Of a stretch of 64,000 nucleotides of DNA, positions 25,382-34,211 are shown piece after piece. Both the position numbers and the translations under genes were made by a program. The first letter of the stretch is position 1; each line of letters begins with the position of its first letter. Origin of the DNA: Acidimicrobiia bacterium (lineage in GTDB: Bacteria; Actinomycetota; Acidimicrobiia; Spongiisociales; ZC4RG35); NCBI GenBank assembly GCA_028284765.1, contig JANQRA010000002.1, forward strand, positions 491,832-555,831, given 5' to 3'. The notes under the pieces were generated by a model. The model did not search any database, was not told where the DNA came from, and saw only the letters and a program-made list of their open reading frames with translations.

Positions 25382-26720
25382 GCTTGAAGACACCACCCTC
25401 ATGAGTCACGGCGTACAGCTCACCTTGGCCGTCCAAGCCGAAACTGGTGATCGAGCCGACCGGGCCACCGAGCTCGTCGGTCCAGTCCTTCTCTTCGGTC
25501 ACCGTGCCGTCGACGTATTTGAAGCCCCGAATCCACTGGCGCACCCAGTCCGAATAGAAATACGTCCCGTGTAGCTCAGGAATCTCGTCACCTCGATACA
25601 CAAAGCCGCCCGTGATCGACAGCCCTTCCTCGTGCGAGTAGGTCAGCACCGGGGTGTCATAGGCCTCAGGGTCACAGTCCTGGACATGGAAACAACGAGT
25701 GCCTTCCACATCTGACCAGCCGAAGTTGTAGCCGCCCTGGTCGATCGACTCGACGTTGACTTCCTCCTGGTCGGCATGTCCAACATCGGCGATGTAAATC
25801 AGACGCTCAACCGGGTCGATTGCGAATCTCCACGGATTGCGGAGACCGTACGCCCAGACTTCGTCCATCCCGCCGCCACTGACAAACGGATTGTCAGCCG
25901 GGATTGCATATGGGTCTCCGTTGTCCACATCGAGGCGGAGGATTGCGGCATACGGGGTATTGGGGTCCTGGCCCTGATCACGACTGTCGGCACCATCGCC
26001 CAGGGAAACCCAGAGATATCCATCGGGGCCGAAGGCGACGTTGCCGGCGTAGTGGCGAATGTCGGTATGCCCTTCCGGCTGCGGATACTCAAAGAGCACC
26101 TTCTCCGAGTCGGGCAGAGCCACGTTCGGGTCAGAGACCGAAGCTGTGAATTCGGAGAGTTGCCGATTGCCCCCCTTGTCCGTGTAGTACACGAAGAAGC
26201 GACGGTTGTTCGCGTAGTCCGGGTGGAAAGCCATGCCCAGCAGACCTTGCTCGATGCCGCCGGCGAGAACCCGGTCGGTGATATCGAGGAAAGCTGGGTC
26301 GAGCATCTGCCGACTCTCGTCGAGGATTCGGATCACCCCGACCCGCTGTTGGACAAAGAGACGGTTGTCTCCAACTGGAGCGCCAATCCCGTTCGGCTGA
26401 CGGAACCCGTCGAAGACCTGCTCGAAACTGACCTCCTGGAGGGGCGGTAGGTCGACACCACCTCCACTGTCAGCGGTTGTTGTCGTCGTCGCACCGTCGC
26501 CCGAACCACCAGATGTGGTTGTGCTGGAATCGCCCGGCTCGCTGCCACCGTCCGGCGACGTGGTAGTCGTTGTCTCTTCGGCACCGACCGATGCTCCATC
26601 GTCTGAGCCGAAGCCCCGGAAGATGATGAACCCAACGATGAAGATCGCGATGAGGGCTAGAAGAAGGATTCGATACTGCGCCTGTTCAGGCGTGGGGGAT
26701 TGTCGATGTCGGGCAGTCAC
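25365..26720 (-). CDS. membrane-anchored PQQ-dependent sugar dehydrogenase (GDH-2/sorbosone family)
   Basis: 451 residues. One N-terminal helix (about 17-37) is followed by a Thr/Ser/Gly-rich stalk (about 45-90) and then a six-bladed propeller of the glucose/sorbosone dehydrogenase family: GLLGMAFHPDY near residue 165, GDGADSRDQGQDP near 235, AYGLRNPWRFAIDP near 277 and GGYNFGW near 313. These enzymes oxidise sugars outside the cell with PQQ and calcium. No PQQ synthesis genes are in the window, so the cofactor and substrate are inferred from family only. The start is GTG 26720. Confidence 0.85.
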   Translation of the reverse strand: MTARHRQSPTPEQAQYRILLLALIAIFIVGFIIFRGFGSDDGASVGAEETTTTTSPDGGSEPGDSSTTTSGGSGDGATTTTTADSGGGVDLPPLQEVSFEQVFDGFRQPNGIGAPVGDNRLFVQQRVGVIRILDESRQMLDPAFLDITDRVLAGGIEQGLLGMAFHPDYANNRRFFVYYTDKGGNRQLSEFTASVSDPNVALPDSEKVLFEYPQPEGHTDIRHYAGNVAFGPDGYLWVSLGDGADSRDQGQDPNTPYAAILRLDVDNGDPYAIPADNPFVSGGGMDEVWAYGLRNPWRFAIDPVERLIYIADVGHADQEEVNVESIDQGGYNFGWSDVEGTRCFHVQDCDPEAYDTPVLTYSHEEGLSITGGFVYRGDEIPELHGTYFYSDWVRQWIRGFKYVDGTVTEEKDWTDELGGPVGSITSFGLDGQGELYAVTHEGGVFKLTATR

Positions 26721-26765
26721 GGGTTTCTCGATTGTATGACCCGACCGGGAGAAAACCGGACTTCG

Positions 26766-27740
26766 CTACTCGTTCTCTCCGAGGAAGATCTCCGACACTG
26801 ACGAGTCCATGAATATCGCCTGCAGTGTCTCGGCGAGGATGGGAGCGATCGAAAGCACCTTGACCTTGTCGAGCGATGCCACGTCGGGGTCGACCGGCAG
26901 AGTGTTGGTCACGATCACTTCCTCGATCGGCGCGTTCTTGATCCGATCCAGAGCAGGGTCTGAGAAGATCCCATGTGTAGCCACGATCCTGACGCTGAGG
27001 GCGCCGAACTCTTTGACCATCTCTGCTGCGTTGCAGACGGTCCCGGCCGTGTCGATCATGTCATCGACGATCACCACGTGACGATCGTGCACCTTTCCCG
27101 CCATGTGCAGGGCTTCTGACTGGTTGTGCTCGGTCGGCTCACGTCGCTTGTAGATGAAGGCGACCGAACCTCCCAGATGTTTGGCGTACCTCTCGGCACG
27201 TTTCACACCGCCGGCATCCGGGGAGAGAATCGAACGTTTGCCAGGCTCCACGACATCTGAGAGATAGTCCGCAATGATCGGAAGTGCGGTGAGGTGATCC
27301 CACGGCTTCCCGATGAATCCCTGAAGCTGGCCGGTGTGGAGATCGACCGAGACGAGCCGATCAGCCCCCGCCCGCATGAACAGGTCGGCCATGAGTCGAG
27401 CCGTAATCGGTTCTCGGGGAAGAACCTTCTTGTCCTGACGGGAGTATCCAAAGAAGGGAATGACGGCCGTGATGCGTCTTGCTGATGCCCGACGCAAAGC
27501 GTCGATGGTGACCAGCTGCTCCACGATGTTGTCGTTTATCGGCGCCGAGTGGCTCTGAATGACGAAACAATCGGTACCGCGAACGCTGTCGAGGGGGCGA
27601 ACGTAGATCTCACCATTGGCGAATGTGGACCTCTCGATCCCACCCAATTGAATCCCCAGTGTTTCAGCAACCTCGTCAGCGAGGGGCTCATTGGCACCCC
27701 CGGTGAAGAGCATCATCCGGTTGCGGGAGACGATATCCAC
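26766..27740 (-). CDS. prs: ribose-phosphate pyrophosphokinase
   Basis: 324 residues, normal length. It makes PRPP from ribose-5-phosphate and ATP for purine, pyrimidine, His and Trp synthesis. Conserved parts: FANGEIYVRP near residue 40, PFFGYSRQDKK near 95, SVDLHTGQLQGF near 131 and the PRPP-binding loop VIVDDMIDTAGT near 222. The GTG start lies 1 nt after the glmU stop, so the glmU-prs pair is one unit, as in many Gram-positive genomes. Confidence 0.96.
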   Translation of the reverse strand: MDIVSRNRMMLFTGGANEPLADEVAETLGIQLGGIERSTFANGEIYVRPLDSVRGTDCFVIQSHSAPINDNIVEQLVTIDALRRASARRITAVIPFFGYSRQDKKVLPREPITARLMADLFMRAGADRLVSVDLHTGQLQGFIGKPWDHLTALPIIADYLSDVVEPGKRSILSPDAGGVKRAERYAKHLGGSVAFIYKRREPTEHNQSEALHMAGKVHDRHVVIVDDMIDTAGTVCNAAEMVKEFGALSVRIVATHGIFSDPALDRIKNAPIEEVIVTNTLPVDPDVASLDKVKVLSIAPILAETLQAIFMDSSVSEIFLGENE

Positions 27741-27741
27741 G

Positions 27742-29130
27742 TCAGTCCTTCGCGTCCTTTGCCGCTTTACGCGCCGCGCGACGAGAAGAGTAGCCGGGAA
27801 TCTCCTTCTGACCAGATCGCTCTACAGCGAGGGCATCGTCGTCGACATCTTTGGTGATCACTGACCCAGCCCCTGTCGTAGCGCGGTCACCGATCTTGAT
27901 CGGAGCTACGAGCATGGTGTCCGACCCGATGAAGGCGTCTTCCCCGATCTCGGTCTTCGACTTGTCGACGCCGTCATAGTTCACGGTGACGACACCAGCT
28001 CCAACATTGGTTCGGGCGCCGACGATTGCGTCACCCAGATAGGCAAGGTGATTGGCCTTCGAGTCCTCGGCCATGGTGGTGTTCTTGGTCTCGACGAAGG
28101 TCCCAATCTTCGAACCGGCTTCTAGAACGGTGCCTGGACGAAGTGAAGCGTATGGGCCCACCTCGCAGCCGGCCCCAATCTCCGCTCCTCTGAGAACTGC
28201 ATACCAGACCGTCGAGTCGGCACCTATCGATGTGTCGACTGCGAAGACGTCGGGACCGATCCGCGCCCCGGCCGCGACCGACGTCGATCCCTCGAGATGG
28301 GTCCCCGGATAAATGGTGGCCCCCGGCGCGACGGAGACACTCTCGTCGATATACGTCCGGTCGGGATCGAGGATCGCCACGCCTGACCTCATCAACTCAG
28401 TGTTGATCCGTCTTTGCAACTCGCGACGCGCTTCCGCCAGCTGATCTTGACTGTTGATACCCATCACCTCCTCGGGTGTGGTCTTGATGGCCGAGAGCTT
28501 GTGCCCCTCAGCGACGAGTAGGCCGACAACGTCCGTCAGGTAGTACTCACCCTGGACGTTGTCGTTGGTCACGTTCTCCAGGCTCTCGATGAGGTGGTTC
28601 GCTCTGATTGCGTAAAGCCCAGCATTCATCTCATTGATCTTCAGTTGCTCCGGTGTGCAGTCACGGTGCTCGACTATCCCCCCAACGGAACCGCCCTCTG
28701 CCCGGATCACCCGTCCGTACCCGGTGGGGTCTTCGACATCAGCGGAGATGAGCCTCCCGGTCTCGTCCTCGGAGAGGTTTGCAAGCTCGGCGATCAGCCC
28801 TGGGGTCAAAAGTGGGGTGTCGCCGTACAAGACGACCACGACGTCGTCACCGGAGATCCCTTCAGCGGCATCGAGTCCGATTTGGGTGGCATGCCCGGTC
28901 CCCAGGCGCTCAGCCTGAAGTGCGGTGTTGGTGGCTTCAGGGAGAATCTCGCGAACCTGATCTGCACCATGACCAACTACGACAGTGATGGAAGCCGGGT
29001 CGAGGTCGGACGTCGCGTCGATCACCCACCCCAAGAGAGGCTTGCCGAGCACGGGATGAGCGACTTTGGGCAGGTCGGACTTCATCCGCTTGCCCTCGCC
29101 TGCAGCGAGGACGATCACATGTGCTGCCAA
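27742..29130 (-). CDS. glmU: bifunctional UDP-GlcNAc pyrophosphorylase / GlcN-1-P acetyltransferase
   Basis: 462 residues. The uridyltransferase domain begins with VLAAGEGKRMKSDLPKV, and a left-handed beta-helix acetyltransferase domain starts about residue 260, with hexapeptide repeats and NVGAGVVTVNYDG near 388. It makes UDP-GlcNAc for peptidoglycan. The start is TTG 29130, supported by AGGAAGG 6 nt upstream; the longer open frame would run back through the tRNA gene. Likely cotranscribed with tRNA-Gln upstream and prs downstream. Confidence 0.95.
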   Translation of the reverse strand: MAAHVIVLAAGEGKRMKSDLPKVAHPVLGKPLLGWVIDATSDLDPASITVVVGHGADQVREILPEATNTALQAERLGTGHATQIGLDAAEGISGDDVVVVLYGDTPLLTPGLIAELANLSEDETGRLISADVEDPTGYGRVIRAEGGSVGGIVEHRDCTPEQLKINEMNAGLYAIRANHLIESLENVTNDNVQGEYYLTDVVGLLVAEGHKLSAIKTTPEEVMGINSQDQLAEARRELQRRINTELMRSGVAILDPDRTYIDESVSVAPGATIYPGTHLEGSTSVAAGARIGPDVFAVDTSIGADSTVWYAVLRGAEIGAGCEVGPYASLRPGTVLEAGSKIGTFVETKNTTMAEDSKANHLAYLGDAIVGARTNVGAGVVTVNYDGVDKSKTEIGEDAFIGSDTMLVAPIKIGDRATTGAGSVITKDVDDDALAVERSGQKEIPGYSSRRAARKAAKDAKD

Positions 29131-29153
29131 GTCTGACCTTCCTGGGTCTATTG

Positions 29154-29225
29154 CTGGGGGGGCAGGACTCGAACCCGCAATAACAGGACCAAAACCTGCC
29201 GTGTTACCAGTTACACCACCCCCCA
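29154..29225 (-). tRNA. tRNA-Gln (anticodon TTG)
   Basis: 72-nt cloverleaf on the minus strand: acceptor TGGGGGG pairs with CCCCCCA, discriminator G, anticodon stem GCAGG/CCTGT with loop TTTTGGT (anticodon TTG), and T-arm GCGGG-TTCGAGT-CCTGC. The 3' CCA is not encoded. It ends 23 nt before the glmU start. Confidence 0.93.
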
Positions 29226-29265
29226 AAATCAGGGCACAGTCAGGTTAACGGAGGTGACGACGATG

Positions 29266-29312
29266 ACTGAAGTGTGATGACCGTTGCAGAGCAACGGTCA
29301 TCACACTTCAGT
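29266..29312. terminator. perfect 22-bp inverted repeat at the end of ispE
   Basis: Arms at 29266-29287 and 29291-29312 are exact reverse complements with a 3-nt loop. The left arm starts ACTGAAGTGTGATGACC. The repeat includes the last three ispE codons and its stop, has no T tract, and lies 40 bp from the tRNA gene. Confidence 0.55.
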
Positions 29313-30116
29313 GACCCCACGTGGCCTGAGCTCAACCCCACGACCCTCCGCCTCGACAGCAGCCACCGCATCGGCTGCCTCCTCCACTGAAGGGAAGTAG
29401 CCAAAGCACGCCGAGCCAGACCCGGTCATCGACACGCCCGTCTCCCATGACGCCCGGAGATCGGCCAGGAAGTCACCGAGGAGAGGCTCGAGATCGAGGG
29501 CGGCCGGGAGGAGGTCGTTGCGCATGGGCATTCCGCCGCGCAACGCAGGAGGAAGCCGATGGTCAGGCAGAGCCTCACCAACCGGCCCTTCCAGCTCATC
29601 CCAACGGCGGTAGACGTCGGAGGTGGACAGACCGAAGTCGGGTACAACCACGGCGAGGGCAAACCCATCCAAGGGCGGGAGTCGCTCCAGTTCGGATCCC
29701 GTGCCGGTCATCATCTGCGTCCCGCCGTCGAGAAAGAGAGGCACATCGGCACCGGTGGCCGCCGCCGCGCGGGAGACCTCTGACCCCGATATCCCAAACA
29801 CCTTCGCCGCGGCGCGCAGCACTGCCGCAGCGTTCGAGCTCCCGCCAGCCAGCCCGGCCTGCATCGGGATCGTCTTTTCCAGCTCGATTGCGACAGGCGG
29901 CACTTCAGTCCCCTCACGAAGACTCCGGAGAGCCGTCAGGATGATGTTGTCTTCGATTTCGGACTCCAGCGAGTCCTTACCCTCCCCCGGCTCCACCGAG
30001 AGATAGTCCAGCCAATCCACCGTTTGCACGATCGACTCGAGCGGGTGTCGCCCGTCGTCGCGCGGCGGATCGACGTGTAGCGACAGATTCACCTTGGCCG
30101 GGGCCTCCCATCTCAT
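29301..30116 (-). CDS. ispE: 4-diphosphocytidyl-2-C-methyl-D-erythritol kinase
   Basis: 271-residue GHMP kinase of the MEP isoprenoid pathway. The N-terminal PAKVNLSLHV motif (catalytic Lys and Asn), the ATP loop PMQAGLAGGSSNAA near residue 86 and the C-terminal SMTGSGSACFGYF near 232 are present. The ATG at 30116 overlaps the rsmA stop (ATGA), so the start within the longer frame is clear. The tatD-rsmA-ispE order is common in actinobacteria. The 3' end lies inside a perfect hairpin. Confidence 0.94.
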   Translation of the reverse strand: MRWEAPAKVNLSLHVDPPRDDGRHPLESIVQTVDWLDYLSVEPGEGKDSLESEIEDNIILTALRSLREGTEVPPVAIELEKTIPMQAGLAGGSSNAAAVLRAAAKVFGISGSEVSRAAAATGADVPLFLDGGTQMMTGTGSELERLPPLDGFALAVVVPDFGLSTSDVYRRWDELEGPVGEALPDHRLPPALRGGMPMRNDLLPAALDLEPLLGDFLADLRASWETGVSMTGSGSACFGYFPSVEEAADAVAAVEAEGRGVELRPRGVTEV

Positions 30117-30913
30117 GAGGCCAACGAAAGCCACTGTTGGGGGCTCAGCTCCTCGGCGCGCGCGGTGGGGTCGATCCCACGCTGGGTGAGATGAGCAGCC
30201 GGATCGTCGAGGACTCCTGACAGGGATCGCCTCAGCATCTTCCTTCGCTGCCCGAAGCCAGCACGTGCCAGCTCGATTGCAACTTCCGAGGCAGGCGGAG
30301 CCTCTCTGCGGTCCAGTACTACGACTGCCGACTCCACCCTCGGAGGCGGAAAGAACACTTGAGGGGGCACGCTGAAGGCCAGATGCGCCCTGCTGTGAAT
30401 ACCGGCAACGACCGATGGCAGCCCGTAGTCGGCTGAACCGGGCGCGGCGGCGAACCGCTCAGCGACCTCCTTCTGAACCATCACGACAAACCTCGTTATC
30501 TGCGGAGCGTGGCGTAGAGCATCCATGACCAAAGGAGTGCCGACGTTGTAGGGAAGATTCGCGACCATCGCCCAAGGTCCGCCTGGGAGAGCAATGCCGA
30601 AATCCACGTTCGAAGCGTCTTCGAAACGAAGTTCGACGTCTGCGCCCTGAGTCACCTCAAGAAGTACTGCCTGGAGACCCCGGTCGACCTCATAGGCGAC
30701 GACCCGATGGCCATGCTCGGCAAGCGCTCTTGTCAATGTGCCAGTACCGGCACCCACTTCCACAACCAGACCAGGCTCCGAGTCTCCGGCAAGACCGACG
30801 ATCTTTCGGGTGATGTTGGCGTCGGCGAGAAAGTGTTGCCCAAGTCGATGAATGGGCGCAAGACCGTGCTTGTCCAAAAGAGCGGCAATCTCTGACCGGG
30901 TCTGCGCCGTCAT
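30113..30913 (-). CDS. rsmA: 16S rRNA (adenine1518/1519-N6,N6)-dimethyltransferase
   Basis: 266 residues, also known as KsgA. It dimethylates two adjacent adenines near the 3' end of 16S rRNA. The SAM loop is VEVGAGTGTLT near residue 49, the catalytic motif is NLPYN near 117, and the C-terminal helical domain includes FGQRRKMLRRSL near 225. It overlaps tatD (upstream) and ispE (downstream) by 4 nt each. Confidence 0.95.
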   Translation of the reverse strand: MTAQTRSEIAALLDKHGLAPIHRLGQHFLADANITRKIVGLAGDSEPGLVVEVGAGTGTLTRALAEHGHRVVAYEVDRGLQAVLLEVTQGADVELRFEDASNVDFGIALPGGPWAMVANLPYNVGTPLVMDALRHAPQITRFVVMVQKEVAERFAAAPGSADYGLPSVVAGIHSRAHLAFSVPPQVFFPPPRVESAVVVLDRREAPPASEVAIELARAGFGQRRKMLRRSLSGVLDDPAAHLTQRGIDPTARAEELSPQQWLSLAS

Positions 30914-31656
30914 GACTTGAAGACCCTCGTTGCGTTGGCGGTGGTGAGCGCCGCCACATCACTTTCACTCATCCCCCAGACACGGGCGAGGGCAGCACCA
31001 ACGAGAGCGACCCAAGCCGGCTCGTTCGGTTGTCCCCGATGAGGCGGAGGAGTGAGATAGGGGGTATCGGTCTCGACGAGAGCGCGTTCCGGTGGCACCA
31101 GCTCAGCACCCAGACGGATGGTCTCTCCGGTCTCGAACGCGATCGGCCCGGCAAAGGAGAACGTCACGTCAAGGTCGAGGAACCTCTTCGTCCAACGACG
31201 CCCGCCCGTCCAGCAATGCAACACCGTTTGTGACCCGACGCCTGTCTCCTCGATGATTCGAAACGCGTCGGAGAAGGCGTCGCGACAGTGGAAGATCAGC
31301 GGTTTCGAGTGAGCCTGAGCAAGTTCGATCTGCGCTCGCAACGCCAGCTCTTGATCACGACGCGGTGACAGCTCGCGATAGAAGTCAAGCCCCGCCTCGC
31401 CGATTGCGGACACAACAGGAGCCATCGCCTCGATCGAGGGCCCGTCGGAGGCCCATTTGCTTGCGTCATGGGGATGAAGGCCGGCAGTTGCCAGGACGCG
31501 ATCGGGGAAACGCTCATGGAGGTCAACCGACGCCTGCGAGCTCGCAGCGTCGATGCCGGGCGCTACCAGCCAGTCGACATCAATTGCACGCTCCAGCAAC
31601 CACGCTGGATCACGATCGTCCAGCTGCAGATGGCAGTGTGTGTCTACCCAACCCAT
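30910..31656 (-). CDS. TatD-family metal-dependent hydrolase
   Basis: 248-residue TIM-barrel metallohydrolase with 3'-5' DNase activity in characterised members. Metal-binding residues: DTHCHLQ near residue 5, AGLHPHDA near 58, GEAGLDFY near 88, FHCRDA near 122, HCWTGG near 146 and ETDTPYLTPP near 195. First gene of the tatD-rsmA-ispE unit. A minus-strand TAGCGT lies 9 nt before ATG 31656. It diverges from the AbrB-type gene with 54 bp between. Confidence 0.93.
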   Translation of the reverse strand: MGWVDTHCHLQLDDRDPAWLLERAIDVDWLVAPGIDAASSQASVDLHERFPDRVLATAGLHPHDASKWASDGPSIEAMAPVVSAIGEAGLDFYRELSPRRDQELALRAQIELAQAHSKPLIFHCRDAFSDAFRIIEETGVGSQTVLHCWTGGRRWTKRFLDLDVTFSFAGPIAFETGETIRLGAELVPPERALVETDTPYLTPPPHRGQPNEPAWVALVGAALARVWGMSESDVAALTTANATRVFKS

Positions 31657-31710
31657 GCGCCGTGGACGCTAGACGGCACGCCCGGAAACCGATCGGTAGT
31701 CTCGTTCAAA

Positions 31711-31947
31711 GTGGACTCCGGCATCACCCGCAAGATCGACGATTTGGGGCGAATCGTGATTCCAGCCGAGACGCGGAGGATGTTCAACATCCGTGAAGGA
31801 GATCACCTCTACGTGGCTGTCGAAGGCGGGAACATCGTGCTCAGAAAGATGACTGACTCGTGCACCTTTTGCGGCTCCGACGAGCGGGTCACCCAGTTCA
31901 AAGGCAAAGGCATCTGCGCCGGTTGCCGATCTCAGCTCGATTCCTGA
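31711..31947 (+). CDS. SpoVT/AbrB-type regulator with C-terminal zinc ribbon
   Basis: 78 residues. The swapped-hairpin AbrB domain fills residues 1-48 (ITRKIDDLGRIVIPAETRR), followed by a CTFCG ... CAGC zinc ribbon at residues 53-73. Such proteins bind DNA as dimers and act as transition-state regulators. GTG 31711 was chosen because the domain begins there; the longer open frame is antisense to tatD. The last 16 nt overlap the end of the convergent rsmI gene. Confidence 0.85.
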   Translation: MDSGITRKIDDLGRIVIPAETRRMFNIREGDHLYVAVEGGNIVLRKMTDSCTFCGSDERVTQFKGKGICAGCRSQLDS

Positions 31948-32765
31948 CTAGCCAACAAGGCCGTGTAGAGCTGCGTGCGGGACACGCCGGATTCGGCGGC
32001 GACCGACCGGGCCGCATCTGATAGAGAAACGCCCTCGCCCATCAGCCGGAGAGCGTTCTCGACTGCCGCTTCAAAATCTGGCTCTCTCTCCACCCCCGGG
32101 CCCAGGACAACGGTCAGCTCCCCTTTGACCTCACCGGACCACCTCTCAACCGCTCCGCCCAAACTGCCCACCCAGCTCTCCTCGTGCAGCTTGGTGAGCT
32201 CCCGCATGACTGCGACTTCGCGTTCACGACCACAGGCCTCCGCTAAGTCTTCGAGATCGTGGCGCAGTCGCTTCGGACTGACGAACAGCACAACTGGTCG
32301 GAGTTCAGCGGAGAGCTGGGCGAGGCGTTCTGCCCGGTCACGGCCTTTCCGTGGAAGGAACCCTTCGAAGACGTATCGATCCCCGCCGAACCCGGACAAT
32401 GCAACAGCCGTTGAGACAGCTGAAGGGCCGGGCACAACCGAAACAACGTATCCAGCCTCACGTACTGCTCGCACGGCCTCCGCCCCAGGATCTGAAAGAG
32501 TTGGCATGCCGGCATCTGAGACCACGACCACCGACTGTCCGGCCTCGACCGCCCGGACAATGGACTCTGTTCGAGATTTCTCGTTGCCAGCAAACAACGA
32601 CAGCAACGTGATGCTGAGGTTCAGGTGCGTCAGAAGTTTCGCTGTGCGGCGGGTGTCCTCGGCATAGATAACGTCTGCGGAGGCGAGGGTGTTGCGGAGT
32701 CGTTCGGAAACGTCTCCGAGATTCCCAATCGGAGTGGCACAGACCAGTAGACGCCCGCTAGACAC
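31932..32765 (-). CDS. rsmI: 16S rRNA (cytidine1402-2'-O)-methyltransferase
   Basis: 277-residue SAM-dependent methyltransferase of the tetrapyrrole-methylase fold. Family motifs: LLVCATPIGNLGD at the N-terminus, EDTRRTAKLL near residue 37, SDAGMPTLSDPG near 79 and VPGPSA near 106. The C-terminal helical tail (SLSDAARSVAAESGVSRTQLY) is typical. GTG 32765 (MSSGRLLV) was chosen because the family starts there; the frame continues upstream over the neighbouring gene. Confidence 0.93.
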   Translation of the reverse strand: MSSGRLLVCATPIGNLGDVSERLRNTLASADVIYAEDTRRTAKLLTHLNLSITLLSLFAGNEKSRTESIVRAVEAGQSVVVVSDAGMPTLSDPGAEAVRAVREAGYVVSVVPGPSAVSTAVALSGFGGDRYVFEGFLPRKGRDRAERLAQLSAELRPVVLFVSPKRLRHDLEDLAEACGREREVAVMRELTKLHEESWVGSLGGAVERWSGEVKGELTVVLGPGVEREPDFEAAVENALRLMGEGVSLSDAARSVAAESGVSRTQLYTALLASQESS

Positions 32766-32775
32766 GGGAGGGACT

Positions 32776-34125
32776 CTAGGAACCGACGGCGTCCAGACCC
32801 ACAGATGCTCTGATGAACTCACCAACAGACGTCTCGTCTGCGGCGATGAAGTAGAGCGCTCCGTCCAGTTGTTCCACCCAAGCGAAATTCTCTTCAGGGA
32901 AGGACTCGAAGGCGTATTCCAGCAGAGCTTCCTCGAGTTCGAGCACGTCACCGGTGGTGTCGCCTTCGTAGACGATGAGTAACGCTGAGTTCACTCCGTC
33001 GAACCACTGGTGATAGCTATCTCCACCCCAGCCGTCTGCCGCAACTGCGGTCGAAGAAGCTGTACTCCCCTGGTTCAACATAAGCCTGAACCCCTGCTCA
33101 CCCCACACCGACGTACGGACGAGCTCATACCCATCGAGTTCGAGGGGCTCGATCTCCACCTCCATCGGCAGATCCTCGGTGTAATCCGCCGGGGTGATGA
33201 CCTGTTCACTGGAGCCCGGCAGATTGACCATGCGTCGGTACGCATCGTTGATCCCCGACCAGCGATCCTCCGCAAAAAGCTCTTGAGTGAACGCAAGACC
33301 AGTGTCATATGGGAACAGGAGACTCTCCGTCAAGAAACGGGGAGACGCATCGAGGGCCGAGCTATCGATGCTCAAGGACTCAGCGATCAACTCCCCGATC
33401 TCGCGCTGACTCAGAGTTTGAATCCACAAGACCTCAGCCAGAGTGGCGTCCCCCTCGATGAGAGCTTGGTAGGCGGTCGCCTCGTCAAGCCTCTCTTCAT
33501 CGACCATTTGGCGAAACACCTCATTGAAACTGAAGTGCTGATCGGTCAGTGAGTGAACCAATTCGTGGATCATCGTTCCCTGCTGGAGGAGAGAAAAGCC
33601 CTCGTCTCGAGCCGGCACCACGATCTCACCGGTCTCACCGTCGTAGAAACCCGCCACTTGCTCTCCGTAGAGGTCGGTCACTATCGACTCGAAGTCGGCT
33701 TCCTCGGCGAGCAGGCCCAAGAGCTTGTACATCGACTCATCTTGAGGGAAGTCTTCGGCGTTATCCGCAATCTCGGCACGCACCAGATCGGACAGCTCCT
33801 CGTTGGAAACCACTCGAATGATCGGAGGCGACAGGAAGGGGAGATCACGGATTTCTTGGGCTTCGACGATCAGCTGCTCGAGCTGCTCTTTGAGCGCTTC
33901 GGATAGACCTTCCAGACCAGAGAGATCGGGGTCGGTGGTCGGCGCGGTCGCGAGGGTTGTGGTCGTGGTCGGTACCGGCGAAGTTGTCGTAGTGGAGCCT
34001 TGGACAGCTTCCGTGGTCGACGGACTGTCTGAGGGCCCCGTTGTGGTGGTGGTATCTGCGGAACTACCAGTACACGCTGCAACAAGAACGCACAGAGCAA
34101 GAGGAAGGGTGAGTCGACGGACCAT
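32776..34125 (-). CDS. lipoprotein with a zinc-metallopeptidase motif
   Basis: 449 residues. A lipoprotein signal ends at C18 (LVAAC), then a Thr/Ser-rich stalk to about residue 66. The mature domain carries HELVH at 187-191 and a downstream Glu in ALIEGDATL (E224), the layout of gluzincin-type metallopeptidases. No family name can be given from sequence. It should sit on the outer face of the membrane. It ends 10 bp before rsmI on the same strand. The function could be proteolysis at the cell surface, or a catalytically inactive scaffold. Confidence 0.7.
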   Translation of the reverse strand: MVRRLTLPLALCVLVAACTGSSADTTTTTGPSDSPSTTEAVQGSTTTTSPVPTTTTTLATAPTTDPDLSGLEGLSEALKEQLEQLIVEAQEIRDLPFLSPPIIRVVSNEELSDLVRAEIADNAEDFPQDESMYKLLGLLAEEADFESIVTDLYGEQVAGFYDGETGEIVVPARDEGFSLLQQGTMIHELVHSLTDQHFSFNEVFRQMVDEERLDEATAYQALIEGDATLAEVLWIQTLSQREIGELIAESLSIDSSALDASPRFLTESLLFPYDTGLAFTQELFAEDRWSGINDAYRRMVNLPGSSEQVITPADYTEDLPMEVEIEPLELDGYELVRTSVWGEQGFRLMLNQGSTASSTAVAADGWGGDSYHQWFDGVNSALLIVYEGDTTGDVLELEEALLEYAFESFPEENFAWVEQLDGALYFIAADETSVGEFIRASVGLDAVGS

Positions 34126-34173
34126 TGGCTGTCAAAGATTATCGGCGGCCGTGACTTAGACCTGATCCCCCAC

Positions 34174-34211
34174 TTGGGCATTCGATAGGCGGTGCTCGTA
34201 ACCTCTCGTCG
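34174..34211 (+). promoter_or_regulatory. putative leaderless-type promoter
   Basis: TTGGGC at 34174-34179 and TAACCT at 34199-34204, 7 nt before ATG 34212; no Shine-Dalgarno. Confidence 0.35.

Noticed and set aside
29131-29226. GlmU reading frame continuing upstream
   Set aside because: It runs through the tRNA-Gln gene; TTG 29130 with AGGAAGG is the better start.
31468-31710. Extended N-terminus of the AbrB-type protein
   Set aside because: It is antisense of tatD; the AbrB domain begins right at GTG 31711.
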